From positions 2,600,842 to 2,664,841 of the forward strand of contig CP096135.1 in assembly GCA_023213195.1 (NCBI GenBank): a DNA stretch of 64,000 nucleotides. Reading direction: 5' to 3'. The translations under genes and the position numbers were made by a program. This document shows, piece by piece, positions 32,435 through 40,859 of this stretch (position 1 is the stretch's first letter; each line of letters opens with the position of its first letter). Below the pieces are notes generated by a model that saw only the letters and a program-made list of their open reading frames with translations, was not told where the DNA came from and did not search any database. This stretch comes from Sphingobacteriales bacterium JAD_PAG50586_3 (lineage in GTDB: Bacteria > Bacteroidota > Bacteroidia > CAMBQF01).

Positions 32435-32989
32435 TTAGGCCAGCCCAAAATTGTTAGGGTCTTCTTTCTTGTATATAGCTGCTATTATTAACGCCATTAC
32501 TGCCGAACCTATTGTGTACATTACAACAATCATTGCTAAAATCATAGGCAGGCTGGTAAACAGGTCAAACATTTGTTCGGCCATTTCAATAGCTTCTTCG
32601 CTTTGTCCTGCATCTTCCATCTTGGCTATTTCCTCTGTTTTTCTATCGGCCATCTCCTGTTTAAAGTCGTCGCCCATAAAAGATAATACTAATACGGTAA
32701 GCAAACACATAAGCACAGTAGCAAACAAACCGGTTAAAAAAGCGGTGTTAAATGCTTTGCCAAAACTAATAAAGCCACCCAGGCCTTTATCTCTCCACGT
32801 TCTCACTGCCAAGCCCATACACGTTGCAACAACAGCAACCGACAGTAGAAACGATGCCAGGCCCCATGCCGGTGCGCCATCTAAATTAGCAGTACGGCCT
32901 ATAAATGATATAAGGTATATAACCGCGCCCATAATACCACCCCACATTAAAATGAGTTTGGTGCGCGATACTGTTGTGTTTGTTTCCAT
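32435..32989 (-). CDS. DUF4199 membrane protein
   Basis: A 184-residue protein with four hydrophobic helices (LMWGGIMGAVIYLISFIG, GLASFLLSVAVVATCMGLAV, FLTGLFATVLMCLLTVLVL, SLPMILAMIVVMYTIGSAVM). A charged acidic stretch (QEMADRKTEEIAKMEDAGQ) separates helices 3 and 4, and FGKAFNTAFLTG matches the DUF4199 central motif. DUF4199 has no known function, but these proteins often sit beside a DPM-like glycosyltransferase in Bacteroidota, as here, suggesting a shared envelope-lipid task (inference). Confidence 0.85.
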   Translation of the reverse strand: METNTTVSRTKLILMWGGIMGAVIYLISFIGRTANLDGAPAWGLASFLLSVAVVATCMGLAVRTWRDKGLGGFISFGKAFNTAFLTGLFATVLMCLLTVLVLSFMGDDFKQEMADRKTEEIAKMEDAGQSEEAIEMAEQMFDLFTSLPMILAMIVVMYTIGSAVMALIIAAIYKKEDPNNFGLA

Positions 32990-33005
32990 GGTTTTATGCT
33001 TTTGG

Positions 33006-33013
33006 CAAATATA
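33006..33013 (-). promoter_or_regulatory. -7 element for the DUF4199-glycosyltransferase unit
   Basis: Minus-strand TATATTTG, 16 nt before the DUF4199 start, divergent from the ffs promoter. No TTG at -33. Confidence 0.45.
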
Positions 33014-33028
33014 GAATTTTATTAGATG

Positions 33029-33058
33029 TTGGTAGTATGCGGTTTTTTTCTATTTTTG
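33029..33058 (+). promoter_or_regulatory. ffs promoter
   Basis: TTG (33029-33031), 19-nt spacer, TATTTTTG (33051-33058). The predicted start point, about 5 nt further, coincides with the first base of the SRP RNA stem at 33064. Confidence 0.75.
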
Positions 33059-33063
33059 CCGTC

Positions 33064-33153
33064 GGTCCCGTACGACCAGCTCCCTTTGAACTCCCCAGAG
33101 CCAGGAATGGAGCAAGGGTAGGAGGTTGTAGCGGTGCGATACGGGACCTTTTT
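33064..33153 (+). ncRNA. ffs: Small signal recognition particle RNA (4.5S-like)
   Basis: RNA scaffold of the signal recognition particle that docks ribosomes making membrane and secreted proteins. The ends pair (GGTCCCGTA with TACGGGACC, 33064-33072 and 33140-33148). The apical SRP domain that binds Ffh is visible as GAACTCCCCAG ... AGCCAGGAATGGAGCAAGGG, with the conserved GGA tetraloop type and asymmetric loop. About 85 nt fits the short bacterial type. A T-run at 33149-33154 right after the stem acts as terminator. The 3' 28 nt recur at 34879. Confidence 0.9.
33126..33153 (+). repeat. Direct repeat copy 1 (ffs 3' end)
   Basis: The last 23 nt of ffs plus five T residues are repeated exactly, in the same orientation, at 34879-34906. 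Such a copy at an RNA 3' end resembles attachment-site duplication by an integrated element (inference). Confidence 0.7.
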
Positions 33154-33203
33154 TATTTTCCTCTCTCCCTCAACAGGATTTTCCAAAAAGAAGTTTAATA
33201 GTC

Positions 33204-33223
33204 ATTCCCGCGTAGGCGGGAAT
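33204..33223. repeat. Short palindrome
   Basis: ATTCCCGC / GCGGGAAT arms with a short spacer in the gap between ffs and the photolyase gene. The CCCGC/GCGGG stem matches the inner stem of one double-hairpin repeat near 53.7 kb. Confidence 0.55.
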
Positions 33224-33279
33224 CTCACCAAGCGTTACAGTTGTGGGGCTATTGTAGAATATTTTTTTACCCTCCATTT

Positions 33280-34580
33280 TTAAATGTCAACCTGGTTAAG
33301 CCAAAGCTTACGGTAGCTGCGGTCTTTATCATAATCGTCGGCCTGCTTATCTATATTAAAATACCGTTGGCCGCGTGGGTCGTTACCAACTCCCGCCAGG
33401 TAAGCCCAGTTGCCCCAGTTGCTGCATACATCATAATCTATAAGCTGTTGCTCAAAGTAAGCAGCACCATAGCGCCAGTCAATTTTTAAATCGTTGCACA
33501 GGTAGCTGGCTACATTTTGCCGACCACGGTTGCTCATAAAACCGGTAAGCTTAAGCTCAATCATATTAGCATCAACAAAGTCGGAGCCTGTTTTGCCATC
33601 AATCCATGTTTTCAGCTTTTTAGCATCGTGCTTGTTTATGGGCTGCGAACTATCTTTAATACCCGTTTGCAAAAAGAATTTGTTGCGGTGCTTCTTCATC
33701 ATAAAGCGGAAATAATCGCGCCACAACAGTTCAAATATCAACCAGTAGGTGCTTTCATTAGCGCCTTGCTGCTTCTCATATTCTTTTACAGCTTGATAAA
33801 TATACCGTGGCGATAGGCAACCATGCGCCAGCCATACCGATAGCTTAGACGAGTAGTTAGAACCAACCAATCCGTTGCGGGTTTCTTTATAGGTTGATAA
33901 AGCTTGGGTTTCAAAAAATAATGGTTTACCCGTTTCAATGCCTCGTCTTCTCCGCCGGTAAATTGTAATACTGCTCGGGTATCAATAGCGGCGCGTTTCA
34001 ACCCCAAATCTTTCAGTGTAGGTATTTTGGGCTTGGGCAGTGTTGGCGAGGCTATTTTCTCCGGCGCATTAAATACGGGCCTTACTGTAGATTCTTTTTC
34101 TATTTTCTTTCTGAAAGATGTAAAAACATCGGGTATGTCTTTTATAGAAAAGGGCAAATCTTCTGCATGGTATAAGGTGCTGGTGCTATAGGTTTCAAGC
34201 GTGCAATGCACTTTCCATAAGGCGGCTTCTACCTGCTCTTCTTGCAACTTTTCTTCGTACGATACTTCTTTTTTAGCAAATACTTTGGTGGCATTGTATT
34301 CTGCTGCCAGTTCAGGTAAAACATCAACCGGATTGCCTGTTTTTACTATCAACCCAGAGCCTGCGGCCTGCAAGGCTTTAGCCAATGCCGCAACACACTC
34401 TATAATAAATTGCGCCCGGTAGCTGCCTGTTTTAGCAAAATCAAATTCTGTTGTTATATAATCTGCGGGATTAAAAATGTACACCGGCACTACCTCGTTA
34501 GCTTGTTCTATAGCCTTTACCAGTGTTTCGTTATCGTGTAAACGTAAATCGGTTTTAAACCACACCAATGCCCTATGCAT
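33280..34580 (-). CDS. CRY-DASH-type cryptochrome/photolyase, frameshifted near 33914
   Basis: Blue-light flavoprotein that repairs cyclobutane pyrimidine dimers (CRY-DASH prefers single-stranded DNA). The N-terminal antenna domain starts MHRALVWFKTDLRLHDNETL. The C-terminal FAD domain has GSNYSSKLSVWLAHGCLSPR, WLIFELLWRDYFRFMM, GFMSNRGRQNVASYL and the DASH signature DYDVCSNWGNWAYLAGVGND, with RYFNIDKQADDYD. A lost T in a six-T run (33912-33917) breaks the frame at HYF/FETQALSTYKETRNGL. ATG 34580 is chosen over 34601 because it fits the family start. Full length is about 434 residues. Confidence 0.92.
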
Positions 34581-34711
34581 ATCTATATATTTAATACGCA
34601 AATACTACAATTAACTATTGATATTGTTGCGTTTTGGGGCTCTATATCTAATCAAAAATTGATTGAGCAAGATTAAGTTGATTACACTATAGTAGGATAT
34701 TATTTTTTCTA

Positions 34712-34812
34712 ACGCCGAAGGCGTGGCAGTATTGTAGAAGAATAAACAGAGAAAAAATTTAAACCCCAACGGGGTGGCACAATGTTTCACTCCTTCGGAG
34801 TTTTTAAATGTG
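34712..34812. repeat. Short palindrome series of a second family
   Basis: Three small palindromes, ACGCCGAAGGCGT, ACCCCAACGGGGT and CTCCTTCGGAG, each followed by GGCA or T-rich spacer, in the 340-nt gap 34602-34939. The arms differ but the spacing (about 50 nt) and layout repeat. No gene is seen in the gap. Confidence 0.55.
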
Positions 34813-34878
34813 CGTAATAATACATACCACAACACTTTCAGCCCTTAGGGCTTGAAAAAAGAAGAATATTTGTTAGAA

Positions 34879-34906
34879 TTGTAGCGGTGCGATACGGGAC
34901 CTTTTT
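34879..34906 (+). repeat. Direct repeat copy 2 (detached ffs 3' end)
   Basis: 28 nt identical to 33126-33153, the 3' strand of the SRP RNA with its T-run, but without the rest of the gene. It borders the AT-rich cassette that starts at 34940. Confidence 0.75.
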
Positions 34907-34939
34907 ATTGTCTGAACTAAGGCAATAAAGATTTAAGGC

Positions 34940-35331
34940 CTAAATACAAATAGGACCTTTTTTCAATTCAACATTACACTTTCCATCTGGTAATAGTATT
35001 AGTGTTGATATACCATGCGACCATTCTCTAACATATTTGCCACTTACATCCATACATTGATATGAAATATCATATGTTTTTGAATTGATTTTTTGACTTT
35101 TAAGCCTTTGTATTTATGATCTGGGCAATAAAACTCTTCATGAGTAATAAATTTTTTTATAACTGTGCTATCGCTAATATCTTCTATTATTTGCTTAGTA
35201 TTGTTAATTGATTCGTCATTATTCTTTTCAATAATTCTATTTACTGGAATGTCTTTATTGATATTGCTATTATCAAAATTACAAGAAATCCCAATTACCA
35301 ATAAGCATAATATATGAAAGATATATTTCAT
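34940..35331 (-). CDS. AT-rich lipoprotein of unknown function, frameshifted near 35100
   Basis: The signal segment FHILCLLVIGISC ends in a lipobox Cys, so a lipoprotein of about 130 residues is likely. The frame is lost in the A-run at 35098-35101; adding one A continues KSQKINSKTYDISYQCMDVS to LKKGPICI with stop at 34940. The mature part is charged and low in complexity at first (NKDIPVNRIIEKNNDESIN). I recognise no family. It is the last of four tightly packed minus-strand genes (gap 3 nt to the next) whose composition is clearly more AT-rich than the flanking genes. Confidence 0.6.
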
Positions 35332-35334
35332 GTT

Positions 35335-35598
35335 TTATTTCAAGTTTAATTTATCATTTTCAATAATATATTCGGCATCTTCTTGATTATCGGTGTAAAT
35401 TACTTCAACTTCAGACATTCCATTTTCAATCATCCACTCCTTGACATTCTTAGTCGCTGCATAACCTACATTGCATCCCCATGTATCAAGCATATTTACA
35501 AACGATTCCCATTCTGCAATCCAATCTTTATCAGAACGCCCTCTAACAGCACCTGACTCTTCTTTTGCTGAATCAATGTGTTCAATTATCCAATCCAT
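35335..35598 (-). CDS. Hypothetical acidic 87-residue protein
   Basis: A small soluble protein without signal peptide or membrane helix. It is rich in Asp, Glu and Trp (DWIIEHIDSAKEESG, DWIAEWESFVNMLDTWG) and ends AEYIIENDKLNLK. I do not recognise it. Its size, acidity and position in a run of unrelated small genes are reminiscent of immunity proteins of polymorphic toxin systems, but no toxin gene is visible in the window, so this is only a suggestion. It starts 12 nt after its upstream neighbour. Confidence 0.65.
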   Translation of the reverse strand: MDWIIEHIDSAKEESGAVRGRSDKDWIAEWESFVNMLDTWGCNVGYAATKNVKEWMIENGMSEVEVIYTDNQEDAEYIIENDKLNLK

Positions 35599-35610
35599 AT
35601 AGCTAATAAT

Positions 35611-36084
35611 TTATTTATAAAATTCAATTAATTTTTCAGGGTTGTCAAAAGAAAAGGAAATTTTTAAAATTTTATTCTCTTTTAAGAATATACTACAACA
35701 ATAAGGATTGCTTAATAGTGGTATCTTATTTGTTGTCTGCCCAATCATTAGTTTCATTGCTTGTAATCCGATGCAGTTGATAAATTTATTGTCAGGAACA
35801 CTGATTAATTGTAAACGGTCGGTTTGTGTTATTAGTAAATCAAAAATTACAGATTTATTTAAATTAATATTTGATGGAATATTATCTAAATCGATTTTTG
35901 ATTTTTCATGAATGTTAAATTCTTTTTCATCGCTAAGTGTTTTAACACAACTAATATTGGTATTTGAATTTCCCCCATTAATCATTTTGCCGTTTTCCCA
36001 AACCTCATGCCTGCTAGATCTGAAATCAAATTCCTGTGCGGGAAGTTGAATAAATGGCTCAAATTTATCATAAATATTTTCCAT
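35611..36084 (-). CDS. Hypothetical 157-residue protein in AT-rich cassette
   Basis: Soluble protein with no signal peptide. The N-terminal part is FEPFIQLPAQEFDFRSSRHE, the middle has a long Asn/Ile/Lys-rich stretch, and the C-terminus (FLKENKILKISFSFDNPEKL) looks like beta strands. The family is unknown to me. The gene is intact, starts 10 nt after the TPR gene stop and shares its high A+T content. Possible roles, immunity or a small modification-module partner, cannot be decided from sequence. Confidence 0.6.
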   Translation of the reverse strand: MENIYDKFEPFIQLPAQEFDFRSSRHEVWENGKMINGGNSNTNISCVKTLSDEKEFNIHEKSKIDLDNIPSNINLNKSVIFDLLITQTDRLQLISVPDNKFINCIGLQAMKLMIGQTTNKIPLLSNPYCCSIFLKENKILKISFSFDNPEKLIEFYK

Positions 36085-36094
36085 ATGTAAGTTC

Positions 36095-36472
36095 TTAAAT
36101 TAAACCTTCTGCCTTTAGTTTACCTACCCAATACCTAACATTATTCTCAGTTGCTTCATGCTTTAATTCCAAACCGTTTTTAAAAGCATTAATTCCTTCG
36201 ACATATTTGCCTAGGAAACAATATGCGGTTCCAAGGTGATTCCAAATATCTCCGTTGTTTTTTTCTAACTCAGAAGCTTTCAAACTAAATTCAAGGCATT
36301 TCTCCCATTTTTCTATTGCTGCAAATATTTTAGCTCCGATTAAATAAGTCCTATAAGAATTAGGGTATTTATTTAACATTTGACTTAACATATTTATTGC
36401 TTCTGAATAATCTTCATTATATGCTAAATCATTAATTTTTGATTCAAGAATAAGTAATTGAACATCTTCCAT
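36095..36472 (-). CDS. Small TPR-repeat protein
   Basis: A 125-residue helical protein built from about three tetratricopeptide repeats. The best matches to the TPR consensus are NSYRTYLIGAKIFAAIEKWEKCLEFSLKAS and GDIWNHLGTAYCFLGKYVEGINAFKNGLEL in approximate form (W/L/G/Y/A/F positions kept). Such proteins bind partner peptides. It begins 21 nt after the glutamine-synthetase-like gene stop, so the cassette appears joined to the 3' end of that transcript. Its composition differs from the ligase gene. Confidence 0.75.
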   Translation of the reverse strand: MEDVQLLILESKINDLAYNEDYSEAINMLSQMLNKYPNSYRTYLIGAKIFAAIEKWEKCLEFSLKASELEKNNGDIWNHLGTAYCFLGKYVEGINAFKNGLELKHEATENNVRYWVGKLKAEGLI

Positions 36473-36493
36473 ATTGACTGATTAGTAAGTAGT

Positions 36494-37856
36494 TTATATC
36501 ACCTCAAAATACCTTTTCCATTCCCAGTCGGTAACGTGCTTGTTAAACTGGCGTACCTCCCACAAGCGGGTGCCGGTAAAGTGTTCGGTAAAGGCTTCGC
36601 CAAACAGTTCGTTGGCAATTTTGCTGTTGCGCATTCGGTTGGCGGCTTCGTCTAACGTTCCGGGTAACACTCCGTTGGTTTTGTTTTCGTAGCCGTTGCC
36701 TTTGGTCATTTCCACATCCAGCTTCAGGCCTTTTTCAATACCGTATAAACCGGCAGCAAGGCAAGCTGCCATGGCCAGGTAAGGGTTGCTGTCAGATCCT
36801 ACTACACGGGTTTCTAACCTGCACGATTTTGAACCTAACGGCAATGCACGCAACATGGTAGTGCGGTTGTCTACACCCCACGTTAGGGTAGTGGGGGCCC
36901 AGGCACCAACCACCAAACGTTTGTATGAGTTTATGGTAGGGGCAACCATAGGCAAAATATCGCCAAAGCAAGCCAGTTGGCCCGCCATATAAGAGCGCAT
37001 CAGGTCGCTCATTTTATTATCTTTAGCGGTATCAAAAAACAGGTTGTTCTTTTTGTCTTTGTCCCAAAGGCTTTGGTGCACGTGGCCGCTACAGCCGGGC
37101 AGGTTATCGCTAATCTTAGCCATAAACGTGGCTATAATACCGTAGTGGTGGGCAATTTCTTTAACCCCTGCTTTAAATAAAACAGCGCGGTCGGCGGCTT
37201 CCAGTGTATCAGAATATAAAACGGCAGCCTCTAAAACTCCGGGACCTGTTTCGGTATGCAGACCTTCTACCGGAACATCGTAGGCCGTCATAAGGTCCAT
37301 AATATCGTTAAAAAAATCGCGGTTGTTGCTTTGGCGCAATACAGAGTACCCAAACATACCGGGCGATATAGGAGTTAAATCGCGGTAGCCTTTTTCGTGG
37401 GCGCTGTCTGATGTTTCGCGGAAGTTGAACCACTCAAACTCTTGCGAGAAGAAGGGGCAAAGCCCATGCCTTCTGCCTTAGCAATTACTTTTTAAGCAGC
37501 GTGCGGGGGCAGGTATCTTTAACACCGCTCTCAGCATTGCTAAAATCAGCCATAAGTATAGGCAGGCCGTTTTCCCATGGTATTTCACGGTACGTGCCGG
37601 GGTCTATAGTAGCGGTAGAGTCGGGGTAGCCATTGTGCCAGCCCGTTACCTTGGCATTGTCGTAAGCCACATCGCCGGCATCCCAGCCAAACACAACATC
37701 GCAAAAGCCAAAGCCGCTTTCGGCTATACCTAAAAATTTATCGCGGCTAACAATTTTGCCACGCATAATGCCATCTATATCTACTACTACCAGTTTTACT
37801 TTATTAAAAGGCGAGTTCTTTACTTTTTCTACTACTTGTTGTAATGTGTGTTGCAT
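36494..37856 (-). CDS. Glutamine synthetase-family ligase, two frame breaks near 37455 and 37487
   Basis: ATP-dependent gamma-glutamyl ligase of the GlnA/PuuA superfamily, about 454 residues. Motifs are KLVVVDIDGIMRGK (N-terminal strand), FFSQEFEWF (metal-binding Glu), ETGPGVLEAAV, SGHVHQSLWD (the H-x-H-x-S loop), NSYKRLVVGAWAP, RALPLGSKSCRLETRVVGSD and PYLAMAACLAAGLYGI. Bases are missing in the AAAAAG-TAA at 37485-37492 and in CCCCTTCTTC near 37455. The lack of the long GSIII insertions, and the neighbouring ethanolamine-type permease, favour an amine or ethanolamine ligase over a true GlnA; this is inference. Confidence 0.85.
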
Positions 37857-37971
37857 GGGATGTTATTAAAGCCACAAAGTAAATAAAATCCAAAGATGTA
37901 GAATGCTTAGCGGCAGATAATTTGCTGCCCGCAACTGTTTTATATACTTTTAAGCCCTTAAACCGTGTGTA

Positions 37972-38736
37972 ATGAGATGTGTTTTTCTGTTTGCAGCATT
38001 ATTGTCAATGTTTGTTTCGTGTAACCAACCTAAGCCTGCTGATGTTGTTAAGACAAATACCGATACCGTTTTTTGGACTGCCGATAAAGAAAAAGCCCAT
38101 TTAGCAGATTTGAATACCCCATCAACATGGGACACTGCCATGCTTAAAGATGATATTGAATTTACCGGTTGGAAAAGCGAGTTGCCCATAAGCTTAGGCG
38201 CTTACCCTACGCCGTTATACGACAGGGTTGGCAAAGGCAGTTTTAAGGGCATAGGCTTCTATGGACAAACAAAATATATACAAGGTAAAAGCGTAGCAGT
38301 TGCCAGCTTTGTAGTTAACAAGAGCCCTGTAAACCAAGCTTACATTAAACCAGGTAAAAATGATGAAGTGTATTTTACCATTGCTGTGTTAACGGATAAG
38401 GCCGATACGGTTAACTACACACATACCATGAATAATGTGGTATCGCGCAACCACCCCGATTATATTGGGCAGGGATATGTAAAATACGCTAACCTTAAGG
38501 TTGATTACACCGCTTTTTTAACGGCAGGCAGAAACAGTTATGCCATAGTTAATATGCGTTTGTTCGACTTGAAAAATGGTGCGTTGATTCTTATCGCTCC
38601 ACATAAAGATAAGTCTTTACGCTCTTTGCAAATGGAGGTACCTGCCTTGTCTACAGACGATTTAGACGGTTACATAGACAGCCTGTTTAAACAACAAAAG
38701 GCAATAAATTTCTTTACTGAAGAAGGTACTATTTAG
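37972..38736 (+). CDS. Exported lipoprotein, 254 residues, unknown function
   Basis: The N-terminal CVFLFAALLSMFVSCNQPKP has a hydrophobic core and a lipobox Cys, so it is probably an outer-membrane-anchored lipoprotein. The body is a soluble beta-rich domain (FTGWKSELPISLGAYPTPLY, KSVAVASFVVNKSPVNQAY) with no cofactor motif I recognise. It lies on the plus strand between the ligase and permease genes, and its last 8 nt overlap the convergent end of the permease. The start at 37972 gives the signal peptide. Function unknown. Confidence 0.7.
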   Translation: MRCVFLFAALLSMFVSCNQPKPADVVKTNTDTVFWTADKEKAHLADLNTPSTWDTAMLKDDIEFTGWKSELPISLGAYPTPLYDRVGKGSFKGIGFYGQTKYIQGKSVAVASFVVNKSPVNQAYIKPGKNDEVYFTIAVLTDKADTVNYTHTMNNVVSRNHPDYIGQGYVKYANLKVDYTAFLTAGRNSYAIVNMRLFDLKNGALILIAPHKDKSLRSLQMEVPALSTDDLDGYIDSLFKQQKAINFFTEEGTI

Positions 38737-40038
38737 GCTTTACTACCAGCCTAAAGTATACATAACCGGCCAGCATTATGGCTACAAAGTAGATAAAGAG
38801 CATAATGTTGAATACAGCCATGGCTATAAGAGCTACACTGGCTATGGTTGCCGCCACAATTGGGAACAGTGGGAACAAGGGCACACGGAAAGGCCTTTCT
38901 AAATCAGGCTCTTTTTTGCGAATGGCTATAAGAGAGAATGAGGATATGATGTATAAACTCAACGCGCCAAAGGTGGCAATGGTAATAATATCGCCGGTGG
39001 CACCGGTAAACAAGGTGGCAATGCCTATAAGCATGTTTACTATTAAGGCCACATGCGGGGTTTTAAACCTGGGGTTTATTTGCCCCAATACTTTGGGTAT
39101 GTATTCGGCTTTGCCAAACTCGTAAGTAGCACGGCCCGCAGCCAATAAAAGCCCGTTGAATGATGCTACAAAACCAAATATACCTATGCTTATTAGCAGG
39201 TGGTATAATATTCCGCCACTACCTGTAATATGGCTTAGCGCCATGGGTAGGGGAGAGTCTGACACCTTACCATCGGCACTGTACACTACCGATTCCCAAC
39301 CATCAACCCCAACAGCCGAAATAAATACCAGCGATGCCAATACCGCCAAAGTTGCCATAGCCGATGCAAAGCCCTTTGTAATGTTTTTTGTGGATTTATG
39401 GTTTCTTCGGCTACGTTGGCAATACCCTCTAACCCTAAGAAAAACCAAATAGCAAAAGGTATAGCGGCAAATATGCCGGGTATGCCATTAGGAAAAGGAT
39501 TTTCTACAAACCTTTCGGCATTAAAGTGGGGCAGGGTAAAGCCGCAAAATATTAACAGTTCAACTACTGCTACAATGGTAATAAACAACTCAAATGTAGC
39601 CGATGCCTTTACCCCAAGAATATTAAGCGAGGTAAATATTACATAGGCCGATATGGCAAATACCAACACATCTACCTGAGGAAAGAGCAAATTAAAATAA
39701 GCCCCAATACCCAAGGCAATAGCGGGCGGGGCAAAAACAAATTCTATTATTTGGGCAAGCCCAGCAACAAAACCCCATTGCGGACCAAGGGCGCGCATGG
39801 CATAATCGAAAGCACCGCCTGCTTTGGGTATGGCACAGGCCAGTTCGGTGTAGCTTAACGAGAATGTTATGTACATTATCATTACAAAGAAAACCGCTAT
39901 GCCCAATCCAAGGGTGCCGCCCTCTTTAAGGCCCAGGTTCCAGCCAAAGTACATGCCCGATATTACATAGCCTACGCCCAAGCCCCATAACATAACAGGG
40001 CCCAGTGTGCGATTAAGTTGAGAGGTTGTCGTACTCAT
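38729..40038 (-). CDS. Ethanolamine-permease-like APC transporter, frameshifted near 39395
   Basis: Inner-membrane transporter of the APC superfamily, about 436 residues and 12 helices. The start (GPVMLWGLGVGYVISGMYFG) and block EFVFAPPAIALGIGAYFN match the bacterial ethanolamine permease subgroup. Also present are FFLGLEGIANVAEETINPQK and ATYEFGKAEYIPKVLGQINP. A lost A in the six-A run CCACAAAAAAC (39391-39396) shifts the frame; adding it gives PQKNITKGFASAMATL. The start codon overlaps the stop of the upstream hydrolase by one nucleotide (TAATG), so the two are translationally coupled. The substrate is inferred, not shown. Confidence 0.82.
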
Positions 40039-40801
40039 TAAACAACGTCTATTTTCAATCCATCATACGCCAGTTCAATGTAGGGTGGTAGCTCCTGCAT
40101 TACCTCATCGTGCAGACCCAGTTGGTGGCTAATATGGGTAAAGTAGGCCTTCTCGGGTTTTATCTCTTCGGCAAATGCAATGGCTTCGTCAAACGTTATG
40201 TGCGATACGTGTTCTTCCCTGCGCAGCGCATTTACAACCAATACTTTAGTGCCTTTTACCTTTTCTTTTTCTTCAGCCGATATTGATTTCATATCGGTTA
40301 TGTAGGTAAAGTCGCCAATCCTAAAACCGAATATAGGCAGCTTAAGGTGCATTACCTCAATAGGGGTAAACTGTAGGCCGTTTACTAAAAAGGGCTCATT
40401 AACTATGCGGTGCAGGTTAACTTCGGGTATGCCGGGGTAGCGGTGTTCAGCAAATACATAGGCAAACTCCTAGCGCAGGCCCATCTCTACTTTATCAGAC
40501 AGGTAAAGGTCTACCGGGCGCTCCATAATAAAGTTAAAGCCGCGTATATCGTCTAAACCTGCCGTGTGGTCTTTATGCTCGTGGGTATATACAATGGCAT
40601 CTAAATGGCGCAGGCCCTCGCGCAACATCTGCTGGCGAAAATCGGGGCCCGAATCAATAGCAATATTGGTATCACCCTCTTGTATAAGTATGGAAGAACG
40701 CAGCCTTTTATCTTTTGGGTTGGCGCTTTGGCATACTATGCAATTGCATGCTATTAGCGGAACCCCTGCGATGTGCCTGTGCCTAAAAATGTAACTTTCA
40801 T
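40038..40801 (-). CDS. Metallo-beta-lactamase-fold hydrolase (PhnP-like) with TAG and frame break
   Basis: Zinc-dependent phosphodiesterase of the MBL fold, about 254 residues. It starts KVTFLGTGTSQGVPLIACNC at 40801. The metal motif is YTHEHKDHTAG, followed by DIRGFNF, RYPGIPEV, the GDFTYITDMKSIS strand and THISHQLGLHDEV. A missing G in GGGG (40761-40764) shifts the frame after SQG. Codon TAG at 40470-40472 (GLR-stop-EFAYVF) interrupts it again, where Lys (AAG) is the likely residue. Cys residues CNCIVC at the N-terminus match the PhnP-type zinc site. Cyclic phosphodiester hydrolysis is a family-level inference. Confidence 0.82.
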
Positions 40802-40859
40802 TAAGGGTAAAGATATAAAAGGAAGGTGTAAGCCCGTTAAATTTTAATCAACACCTTAT

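Noticed and set aside
34611-34835. 75-residue minus-strand frame beside the photolyase gene
   Set aside because: It translates the small palindromes and has no protein-like composition.
33149-34906. Calling the photolyase segment a genomic island outright
   Set aside because: The flanking ffs repeat is suggestive, but there is no integrase, and the photolyase gene shows no composition change against the core genes.
3137-40472. TAG reassigned to an amino acid
   Set aside because: TAG ends several intact genes (pth, DUF2147, amidase, mlaD-like), and no suppressor tRNA is visible.
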